NCBI GenBank assembly: GCA_949294665.1
Contig: CASFID010000036.1
Location: 1-64,000, forward strand
Length of the DNA: 64,000 nt
Source: an uncultured Eubacteriales bacterium
GTDB taxonomy: Bacteria > Bacillota > Clostridia > Lachnospirales > Lachnospiraceae
Direction of reading: 5' to 3'
Shown here: in pieces, positions 17,846 to 25,096 of the stretch
Numbering within the stretch: the stretch's first letter is position 1
How the letters are laid out: each line of letters starts with the position of its first letter
The notes under the pieces: model-generated
The model's input: the letters and a program-made list of their open reading frames with translations, nothing else
The model's database searches: none
What the model was told of the DNA's origin: nothing
Translations under genes and position numbers: made by a program

Positions 17846-18256
17846 TCAAAGAGCGACTTTGTTGTGCAGGGACATATAGGTGACTGTTCCTGTGGTCAGG
17901 ACCGAGCCTTTTTCATCTTTTACATCAACTCTGTAGACAAGGAGCTGTTTTCCTTTCTTGATCTCTTCCGCCTCGCATATAACTTTCTTCACCCCAATGC
18001 CGGGACGAAGGTAACGGATATCCGCATCAACCGTCGTGATATTCTCTCCGTGAGATACCGCCGCGGAACCTCCGGTGATATCGATCATGGTAAAAAGCAC
18101 CCCTCCATGGAGCGAATTGACCGGATTCATCAGCTCGGGCCGGACCTCAAGTTCTGTCCTTGCATATCCCTCACGGATCTCTACGATCTTGACACCGACC
18201 AGGTTTCCAAATGCATTTTTCTGATTTCTTATCTCTCGCAACAGTTCATAGTCCAT
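17846..18256 (-). CDS. PaaI-family thioesterase
   Basis: A 136-residue hotdog-fold thioesterase. The HGG motif ('NSLHGGVLFTMID') at residues about 47-59 and the following 'ITTVDADIRYLRPG' strand identify the PaaI/YuxO group, which hydrolyses acyl- or aryl-CoA thioesters in the cytosol. GAGGAGG precedes the ATG. It lies 66 bases after another hotdog gene; the pair suggests acyl-CoA housekeeping. Confidence 0.88.
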   Translation of the reverse strand: MDYELLREIRNQKNAFGNLVGVKIVEIREGYARTELEVRPELMNPVNSLHGGVLFTMIDITGGSAAVSHGENITTVDADIRYLRPGIGVKKVICEAEEIKKGKQLLVYRVDVKDEKGSVLTTGTVTYMSLHNKVAL

Positions 18257-18322
18257 TTTTTATTTCCTCCTCGTTATCGTATCCTACACTTTCTGCGCCG
18301 CTTGCCGCCTGCAGGCACGCCG

Positions 18323-18751
18323 TTATTCTTTATCGCTCACAATAAGTTTCTGCATCGTCTCGGAAAACTCTTTCATTTCTTTATTCATCATCACAGGCAT
18401 GCCGTTCCCGCTCTTCAGAAAACAGTGCCTGGTCGTGCCGTAAGCGCTCAGGCACCCGCCCTCTGACATATTGTAGATATCATATCTGAGCGTAAACTTG
18501 AGTTTCCCAAAATCCTGGAGGCTCACCACGATCTTGATTTCATCGTCAAACTTTATGCTCTTCCTGTATTCACATTCCGCATGGAGCACAGGACTCATAT
18601 ATCCCATCTCTTCAAAACGCCGGTAAGGATATCCGAGCTGATCCAGCATGTCGATACGCGCTTCCTCCATCCAGCGGATATAGTTGGAATGATGGATGAT
18701 GCCCATCTGGTCTGTTTCATAGTATCTCGCTTTAAACATATAAGGCTTCAT
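18323..18751 (-). CDS. YbgC/FadM-type acyl-CoA thioesterase
   Basis: A 142-residue 4-hydroxybenzoyl-CoA-thioesterase-like hotdog protein. The catalytic Asp lies in 'YYETDQMGIIHHSNYIRW' near residue 13, and 'KFDDEIKIVV' marks the second strand. AAGGAGAG is 6 bases before the ATG. It follows radA by 47 bases and is probably part of the radA transcription unit. Confidence 0.88.
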   Translation of the reverse strand: MKPYMFKARYYETDQMGIIHHSNYIRWMEEARIDMLDQLGYPYRRFEEMGYMSPVLHAECEYRKSIKFDDEIKIVVSLQDFGKLKFTLRYDIYNMSEGGCLSAYGTTRHCFLKSGNGMPVMMNKEMKEFSETMQKLIVSDKE

Positions 18752-18798
18752 TTTATCTCTCCTTCGACAGTTCTGTATTTTTTCTGGTCTCTGTTCTT

Positions 18799-20175
18799 CT
18801 AGATCTCCCTGACAGCGTCCCCTATATTTTTTACCCCGACCAGCCGGATACCTTCTATCGCCTTTACCATTTTCAATGATACTGCCGGCAAAATACAGGT
18901 CTCGAATCCCAGTTTCTTCGCTTCTGCCACTCTCTGTTCGGGCATATTGACCGCCCGCACCTCGCCGCTAAGTCCCACCTCGCCGAACACGATTGTCTTC
19001 TCGTCGACCGGCCGGTTTCGGAAACTGGAGACGATCGCCATCACGATCCCGAGATCAATGGCGGGTTCACTGAGTCGTATGCCACCGGCAATATTTATGT
19101 ATGCATCAGAATTTCCAAGCGCCATGCCCAGACGTTTCTCAAGGACAGCCATAAGCAGATTGACACGGTTATAGTCCGTTCCGGCCGCCGTTCTCCTTGG
19201 CATGCCGAAATTACTCTGACAGACAAGAGCCTGTATCTCGATCAGGATCGGTCGTGTTCCCTCCATGGAACAGGTGACTACAGAACCGGAAGCATTCTCC
19301 GGCCTGCCGCTCAACATATATTCGGAGGGATTCTCCACCTCGACAAGCCCGTTCTGCTGCATTTCAAACACGCCTATCTCATTTGTAGAGCCGAAACGGT
19401 TCTTCACAGCGCGCAGGATCCTGTATGACGCATGCCTGTCTCCCTCAAAATACAGCACGGTATCCACCATATGCTCCAGCACTCTGGGCCCTGCCACCGT
19501 GCCTTCTTTCGTCACGTGTCCTACAATAAAGATTGAAATGCAGAGTCCTTTGGCAAGCTGCATGAAGAGGTTCGTAGACTCACGGACCTGGGACACGCTT
19601 CCCGGCGCCGAAGATACATCCTCGCTGTACATCGTCTGGATAGAATCAATGATCACCAGTTCCGGCTTCTCTTTCTCTATCACTCCCCGGATAATATCAA
19701 GATTCGTCTCGCATAAAAGATACAGATTCGCAGAGAAATCTCCCATTCGGTTCGCACGGAGCTTTATCTGTGCCTGGGATTCCTCGCCTGATATGTAGAG
19801 TATTTTCCGGTCTGAAGCAAGCCGTCTGCATACCTGGAGGAGCAGCGTCGATTTCCCGATGCCGGGATCTCCGCCTACAAGCACGAGAGAACCGGGTACG
19901 ATACCTCCTCCCAGCACGCGGTCCAGTTCCTTGATCCCCGTCCTGCATCTTACCTTATCATCCGCCGTGACCTCTGTTAAAGGCACGATTTTTGCTCCCC
20001 GGACAGATTCCCTGACCGCACGCGCAGCTGCTGTCGTTCCTTTTGTGATACCGCTGTCCAGTTTTTCTTCCACAAACGTATTCCACTCTCCGCACATCGG
20101 GCACTGACCGAGCCATTTCGCCTCTTCATGCCCGCAGTTCTGACAGAAGAACACGCTTTTTTTCCCTTTTGCCAT
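18799..20175 (-). CDS. radA: DNA repair protein RadA
   Basis: A 458-residue full-length RadA. An N-terminal C4 zinc finger (CQNC...CPMC), a RecA-like ATPase with Walker A 'GGDPGIGKST' near residue 96, the RadA-specific KNRFG motif ('KNRFGSTNEIG'), and a C-terminal Lon-like domain are all in order. RadA is a DnaB-like helicase that extends D-loops in recombination. It sits downstream of clpC, as in many Firmicutes, but with an extra 137-aa gene and a terminator in between. The start has GAGAGGGAAG upstream. Confidence 0.97.
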   Translation of the reverse strand: MAKGKKSVFFCQNCGHEEAKWLGQCPMCGEWNTFVEEKLDSGITKGTTAAARAVRESVRGAKIVPLTEVTADDKVRCRTGIKELDRVLGGGIVPGSLVLVGGDPGIGKSTLLLQVCRRLASDRKILYISGEESQAQIKLRANRMGDFSANLYLLCETNLDIIRGVIEKEKPELVIIDSIQTMYSEDVSSAPGSVSQVRESTNLFMQLAKGLCISIFIVGHVTKEGTVAGPRVLEHMVDTVLYFEGDRHASYRILRAVKNRFGSTNEIGVFEMQQNGLVEVENPSEYMLSGRPENASGSVVTCSMEGTRPILIEIQALVCQSNFGMPRRTAAGTDYNRVNLLMAVLEKRLGMALGNSDAYINIAGGIRLSEPAIDLGIVMAIVSSFRNRPVDEKTIVFGEVGLSGEVRAVNMPEQRVAEAKKLGFETCILPAVSLKMVKAIEGIRLVGVKNIGDAVREI

Positions 20176-20245
20176 CTTCCGCTTCCCTCTCTCTTTTCAC
20201 CTGGTACTGTCCCGGCTATCCGTTATCCCGTCCATTTTTCCCAGA

Positions 20246-20274
20246 ATAAAACAGGGTGGATGCAATATCCACCC
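20246..20274 (-). terminator. Terminator between the 137-aa gene and radA
   Basis: Minus-strand perfect hairpin GGGTGGAT-ATTGC-ATCCACCC (20254-20274) followed by TGTTTTATT. It separates the clpC unit from radA, which then needs its own promoter or read-through. Confidence 0.8.
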
Positions 20275-20295
20275 CGGTCTTTTCATCTGCGCATA

Positions 20296-20709
20296 TCAGC
20301 ATCTGACAACCTTTACCTGTGCGCTTTTATCCGGCGAGAGTTCAACGCTTACGCTGAGCTTTCCACTCAGATTCGTGCTCATCTTCCCCGCTGATACGCT
20401 GTCAATAAACACCTCGTATTCGCTCTCCGGCTCCAGTTCAAGTGTGAACTGCACATCTCCGGGCGCAGACACCGAGAATGTAACTTCTGTATCAGTCTCC
20501 AGGAAATTCTCTACCGAACTGCCCGGTACGGACTCGTAGACGAACATCCCATTTCTCTCCAGTTTTGTTATCTCCGAGAAAGTCTTCACCTTATAGATGT
20601 CGCCCTCGAACTCGTAGTTGTCTTTCTTTGTCTTCGTCTCGAGAGTATAATCCCCAAAACTAAGTGTCCCATCGCTTTCTGCACGCAACAATTCTTTCAC
20701 CGCTGCCAT
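20296..20709 (-). CDS. Conserved hypothetical protein (often labelled 'endosialidase' in Lachnospiraceae)
   Basis: A 137-residue protein with no recognised domain. It begins 'MAAVKELLRAESDGTLSFGDY' and is predicted to be all-beta: a first half with 'YKVKTFSEITKLERNGMFVYES' and a second half with 'SEYEVFIDSVSAGKMSTNLSGK', like a small Ig/carbohydrate-binding module without signal peptide. Close homologues are, from memory, automatically named 'endosialidase' without enzymatic evidence. ATG 20709 has TTAGGAGGAAG upstream; the 33-residue extension above it is unlikely. It lies 113 bases after clpC and a terminator follows. Confidence 0.7.
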   Translation of the reverse strand: MAAVKELLRAESDGTLSFGDYTLETKTKKDNYEFEGDIYKVKTFSEITKLERNGMFVYESVPGSSVENFLETDTEVTFSVSAPGDVQFTLELEPESEYEVFIDSVSAGKMSTNLSGKLSVSVELSPDKSAQVKVVRC

Positions 20710-20822
20710 CTGATTCTTCCTCCTAAGTATTTCAGTAAATATGTCTCCGGCATTACCGCTATCGATATTATAATATAAAGCGTCCGTTTTTTCTAGCAGA
20801 ACATCCACAAAAAATCGGCTGT

Positions 20823-23255
20823 CTATTTTACAATAAAACGGATCTCCTTTTTCGCAGCTCCCGCTTCCACCTGATCTCCTCTCTTGATTTCGCCGTTCAG
20901 TACAGCGTCTGCAAGCCTGTCTTCAAGCTCCGTCTGAAGGGCGCGCCGAAGCGGTCTGGCCCCGTATTTTGCATCCGTACCTTTTTCGACGATAAGGTTC
21001 CTGGCAGACTCCCGCAATTTCAGATGAATATCCATCTGCTCTTCCAGACGTTTTGTCAGATCTTTGCATAGAAGCGTCACGATTTTCTTCATATGCGTCT
21101 TATCCAGCGCATGGAATACGATCGTTTCATCGATACGGTTCAGGAATTCCGGTCGGAAGATCAGTTTCACCTCATCCATCACGTTCTGTTTCATCCGCTT
21201 ATAGTCTCCGGCCGGATCGTCCTTTGCTGCAAATCCTAACTTCTTCGGTTCAATGATCGCTTTCGCTCCCGCATTGGAGGTCATGATAATGACTGTATTC
21301 GAGAAATCCACCTTTCGTCCCTGAGAATCTGTTATATGTCCGTCATCAAGCACCTGGAGAAGGATATTGAACACATCGGGATGGGCTTTCTCTATCTCGT
21401 CAAAGAGGACCACCGAATAGGGATGAGTCCTCACCTGATCGCTCAGTTGTCCTCCTTCCTCATGTCCGACATATCCCGGCGGAGAACCTATCATCTTTGC
21501 GACAGAATGTTTTTCCATATATTCTGACATATCCACCCGGATCATAGAATCTTCGCTCCCGAAGAGCGCCTCCGCCAGAGCTTTGGACAGTTCCGTCTTG
21601 CCGACTCCCGTGGGACCGAGAAAGAGAAAGGAACCGATGGGACGCCGCGGATCCTTAAGTCCCACCCGGCCTCGCTTCACCGCTCTGGCCACTGCACTGA
21701 CAGCTTCCTCCTGCCCGACAACGCGCCTGTGCAGAACACTTTCCAGCTTCTTGAGTCTCTCGGCGTCACTCTCTGCCAGCTTCTGCACCGGAACTTTCGT
21801 CCATGCGGAGACTACTTCCGCGATATCGTCCTCTGTTACCACAGGGGCAATGGACTGGCTTTTCTTCCGAAACCTCTTCTTTATATCTTCAAGCTTTGCC
21901 GCAGCCTGCTCCTGCTCTTTCTGGAGAAGGGCTGCCTCTGTAAAGTCTCCCCGCCGGATGCTCTCTTCTTTCTGCCGGGAGGTCTCTTTTAAAGACTCTT
22001 CCAGCGCAGTAAGATTTGCCGGTACGCTGTATCCTTTCAGACTTACCTTCGAGCAGGCCTCGTCCAGTACATCTATCGCTTTATCCGGCAGATTGCGGTC
22101 TGTAATATACCGTGCCGACAGTTCCACTGCCGCTGTAAGCGCTTCCGGTCCTATCGCCACTTTGTGGTGAGTTTCATATTTTTCTTTTAATCCTTTCAGG
22201 ATATCAAGACACTGGTCTTTCGTCGGTTCCTCGACAGATACCGGCTGGAACCGTCTCTCCAGCGCCGCGTCTTTCTCAATATACTTCCGGTATTCAGAGA
22301 TGGTGGTTGCCCCGATGAGCTGGAGTTCGCCTCTGGCAAGGGACGGCTTGAGTATACTGGATGCATCGATCGCCCCCTCAGCGCCTCCGGCCCCGATCAT
22401 GGTATGGATCTCATCCAGAAACAGGATGACATTTCCGCTCGACTCAACTTCGGCAATGAGCCCTTTCATGCGCTCCTCAAATTCGCCGCGATATTTAGAA
22501 CCGGCGATCAGTCCCGGCAGATCAAGGGTATATATCTTCTTCCCTTTCATTTTCTCAGGGACGACGCCGGAGGCAATCCTCTGCGACAGCCCCTCGATGA
22601 CAGCGGTTTTTCCCACCCCAGGTTCTCCTACGAGACAGGGATTGTTCTTTGTCCTGCGGCTCAGCACCTGCATAAGGCGATGCATCTCCTCTTCCCGGCC
22701 GATCACCGGATCGAGCTTTCCATCCAGGGCTCTCTGCGTCATATCCGTACAGAACTGCTCCATCATGGAGCGGCTGTTTCTGCTGTCCTCCTGAAGATCT
22801 TCCTGATATTCCTTCGCATCGGCTCCCACTGCGCTCATGATGTCCTGAAATATTTTCTGCAGATTAATATTCAGAGTAATGAGTATCTTCGTTGCCACGC
22901 AGTCTACATCCCGAATCATGGCCAGAAGCAGATGCTCTGTGCCGACTTCCTGCATATGCAGACGCTGTGCCTCCTTCCGGCTGCTCTCAAGGATATCTTC
23001 ATAGCGCGGGCTTCTTTCCGGCCTGCGGGCTGCAAGAACATCCTCCTGCGGAACGATCAGTTCGTCCATCAGCCGGAGCACCTGCTCCTCTTCCACGCCG
23101 TTTCGGGCAAGGACCTGCCCGGCCACTCCGGAATATTCCTGTCTGAGGCCCAGAAGCAGATGCTCTGTTCCAATGTACGGATGATGCATCTCCCTCGCCT
23201 TCTTTGCAGCATAGCGGACAGATCTCTCCGCCTGTTTTGTAAATGATATATGCAT
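20823..23255 (-). CDS. clpC: ATP-dependent Clp protease ATP-binding subunit ClpC
   Basis: An 810-residue HSP100 unfoldase. Order: double Clp-N domain (residues 1-145), AAA-1 with Walker A 'GEPGVGKTA', a short UVR-type middle domain with paired-helix charge pattern (about 410-450), and AAA-2 with 'GPTGVGKTE' and 'VVLFDEIEKAHPDVF', ending in a D2-small domain. It unfolds substrates for ClpP. A GntR-type gene, not ctsR-mcsA-mcsB, precedes it by 17 bases with AGGAGG at the start. Confidence 0.96.
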   Translation of the reverse strand: MHISFTKQAERSVRYAAKKAREMHHPYIGTEHLLLGLRQEYSGVAGQVLARNGVEEEQVLRLMDELIVPQEDVLAARRPERSPRYEDILESSRKEAQRLHMQEVGTEHLLLAMIRDVDCVATKILITLNINLQKIFQDIMSAVGADAKEYQEDLQEDSRNSRSMMEQFCTDMTQRALDGKLDPVIGREEEMHRLMQVLSRRTKNNPCLVGEPGVGKTAVIEGLSQRIASGVVPEKMKGKKIYTLDLPGLIAGSKYRGEFEERMKGLIAEVESSGNVILFLDEIHTMIGAGGAEGAIDASSILKPSLARGELQLIGATTISEYRKYIEKDAALERRFQPVSVEEPTKDQCLDILKGLKEKYETHHKVAIGPEALTAAVELSARYITDRNLPDKAIDVLDEACSKVSLKGYSVPANLTALEESLKETSRQKEESIRRGDFTEAALLQKEQEQAAAKLEDIKKRFRKKSQSIAPVVTEDDIAEVVSAWTKVPVQKLAESDAERLKKLESVLHRRVVGQEEAVSAVARAVKRGRVGLKDPRRPIGSFLFLGPTGVGKTELSKALAEALFGSEDSMIRVDMSEYMEKHSVAKMIGSPPGYVGHEEGGQLSDQVRTHPYSVVLFDEIEKAHPDVFNILLQVLDDGHITDSQGRKVDFSNTVIIMTSNAGAKAIIEPKKLGFAAKDDPAGDYKRMKQNVMDEVKLIFRPEFLNRIDETIVFHALDKTHMKKIVTLLCKDLTKRLEEQMDIHLKLRESARNLIVEKGTDAKYGARPLRRALQTELEDRLADAVLNGEIKRGDQVEAGAAKKEIRFIVK

Positions 23256-23272
23256 AGAATCCTCCTGAATCT

Positions 23273-23641
23273 TTATTCGTAGTCGTCAAATATCTCATCG
23301 ACCAGATCATGTACTTCCTGGCGTGAGATATTCTTGCAGCAGCCCCGGGCGAGGACGATCTTAAGCTCGCGCCTCATCTGAGCAAGCTGCTCCATCTTAT
23401 CCGCGTCGAGTGCGATCACAGCGCCCCGACGCTTATCAAGGCTGATATAGCCCTCCCTCTTAAGTACGCTGTACGCTTTATTTACTGTGTGCATATTCAC
23501 GCCGATCGTATCCGCAAGCTGACGCACAGACGGGAGAGAGTCCCCTTCCTGTATCACGGATGTGGCGATGCCCATAATGATCTGATTACAGAGCTGGATA
23601 TAGATAGCTTCATCACTGTCAAAATCAACTTCTATGATCAT
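23273..23641 (-). CDS. GntR-family regulator upstream of clpC
   Basis: A 122-residue YtrA/YhcF-like regulator: winged helix 'LPSVRQLADTIGVNMHTVNKAY' and a short C-terminal helix pair with two adjacent cysteines ('ARGCCKN'). ATG 23641 follows AGAAAGGAG; the longer frame runs through the promoter. It is 17 bases upstream of clpC, so it likely controls that chaperone. The Cys pair could give redox or metal sensitivity, but this is inference. Confidence 0.9.
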   Translation of the reverse strand: MIIEVDFDSDEAIYIQLCNQIIMGIATSVIQEGDSLPSVRQLADTIGVNMHTVNKAYSVLKREGYISLDKRRGAVIALDADKMEQLAQMRRELKIVLARGCCKNISRQEVHDLVDEIFDDYE

Positions 23642-23660
23642 AGCAGACTCCTTTCTCTGA

Positions 23661-23700
23661 TGTGTTATACACATAATAGCACAAAGGAGGGCGTTTTCAA
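23661..23700 (-). promoter_or_regulatory. Promoter and operator of the GntR-clpC operon
   Basis: Minus-strand -35 TTGAAA (23695-23700), 16-base spacer, -10 TATTAT (23673-23678). A perfect palindrome TGTGTATAACACA (23661-23673) overlaps the -10 edge and the expected start site, a good position for autorepression by the GntR protein. No CtsR-type heptad repeat (GGTCAAA) was seen here. Confidence 0.7.
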
Positions 23701-23728
23701 AGCCCAATCTTCAAATAGGTCTGCGCTC

Positions 23729-24934
23729 CTATCTCTCCGGACATACCTGAAAGATATAAAACTTCAGATAATAGGAATCCCCCGCTCCCCACAGGATCGG
23801 ATGGTCCGGCGCCTGTGTCCGAAATTCCACCTGTCTTAGCCTTTTATGCACGTTCTTTGCGGCCTGATCGATCGTCTTTGCAAAGAGTTCCTGGTCCATA
23901 AAGTGTGAACATGAGCAGGTTGCAAGGTATCCTCCGTCCTTTACCAGCTTCATTCCCCGCAGATTGATCTCACGATATCCTTTTACTGCTTTTTTAACAG
24001 AACTTCTTGATTTTGTAAACGCCGGCGGATCCAGGATGACTACATCATATTTCTCCCCCTGTTTTTCCAGCCGCGGGAGCAGATCGAAAACGTCCTCGCA
24101 GATAAACTCCACGCGGTCATCCAAACCGTTCAGAACGGCATTCTCCCTCGCCTGGGCAACGCCCAGTTCAGATGCATCCACGCCGGTCACATGTTCTGCC
24201 CCTGCCAGTCCCGCATTGAGCGCAAAGGAACCGGTATGGGTAAAGCAGTCCAGTACACGCACTCCTTTGCAGAGCTTTGCCACTGCGCGTCTGTTGTATT
24301 TCTGGTCAAGGAAGAATCCGGTCTTCTGTCCGTCCTTTACATCCACATAATAGCGTACTCCGTTCTCCACGATCTCCACTTTCGTGTCAAAAGGCTCTCC
24401 GATAAAGCCTTTATACCTTTCCATCCCCTCCTGTTCGCGTACTTTCGCGTCGCTCCGCTCATAGACGCCCCGGATGTGGATACCATCCTTTTCCATCAGT
24501 TCTTTCAAAATATCCACGATCCTTTCTTTCAATCGGTCGATCCCCAGCGCAAGGGATTCCACAACCAGTACATCCGCGAACTTGTCCACCACAATGCCCG
24601 GCAGGAAATCCGCTTCACCGAATATCACACGGCAGCTCGATATGTCGTCTATGACTTTTTTCCGGTATTCCCACGCATTCTGCACGCGCATGCGGATGAA
24701 CGTATCGTCGATCTCTGTGTCCCGGTCTCTCGTCATCATGCGCACTGTCAGTTTGGAGTTCCGGTTGATAAATCCTCTTCCCAGCGGATAACCGTCGAAA
24801 TCGTGGACGAGTACGATATCCCCCTCTTCAAAGCTTCCCATAATACTTTCTATCTCGTTGTCGTAAATCCACGGGCCTCCCTGTTTGAGTGTACGGCCCG
24901 CTCCCTTCTTTAATGTAACGATCGCGTCAGGCAT
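23729..24934 (-). CDS. Class I SAM-dependent rRNA methyltransferase (RlmI-like)
   Basis: A 401-residue protein of the RlmI/YccW family that methylates a cytosine in 23S rRNA. Residues 1-75 are a PUA RNA-binding domain; the SAM-binding Rossmann core shows 'VLDCFTHTGSFALNAG' and 'VILDPPAFTKS', and the catalytic cysteine is in 'TCSCSHFM'. ATG 24934 has CAGGAGG; the long upstream extension crosses the divergent promoter and is rejected. Confidence 0.93.
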   Translation of the reverse strand: MPDAIVTLKKGAGRTLKQGGPWIYDNEIESIMGSFEEGDIVLVHDFDGYPLGRGFINRNSKLTVRMMTRDRDTEIDDTFIRMRVQNAWEYRKKVIDDISSCRVIFGEADFLPGIVVDKFADVLVVESLALGIDRLKERIVDILKELMEKDGIHIRGVYERSDAKVREQEGMERYKGFIGEPFDTKVEIVENGVRYYVDVKDGQKTGFFLDQKYNRRAVAKLCKGVRVLDCFTHTGSFALNAGLAGAEHVTGVDASELGVAQARENAVLNGLDDRVEFICEDVFDLLPRLEKQGEKYDVVILDPPAFTKSRSSVKKAVKGYREINLRGMKLVKDGGYLATCSCSHFMDQELFAKTIDQAAKNVHKRLRQVEFRTQAPDHPILWGAGDSYYLKFYIFQVCPER

Positions 24935-25036
24935 ATTATTCCTCCTGTGTAATATGATAACTTTTTGAATATACTCTTTCGGACTATCATACCACAGATC
25001 CCGCCAAAACGGAAACGCTCCGGTCTGCAGTAAGAA

Positions 25037-25065
25037 TTGATGTTTTCTGTGAAAGAGAGTATAAT
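25037..25065 (+). promoter_or_regulatory. Promoter of the UvrA-like gene
   Basis: -35 TTGATG (25037-25042), 17-base spacer, perfect -10 TATAAT (25060-25065), 31 bases before the chosen ATG at 25097. Confidence 0.8.
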
Positions 25066-25096
25066 TACCATACTTTATCTGAAAGGAATGAGTCTC

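Noticed and set aside
22404-23246. A 280-codon plus-strand open frame
   Set aside because: Antisense shadow of clpC; no start signal.
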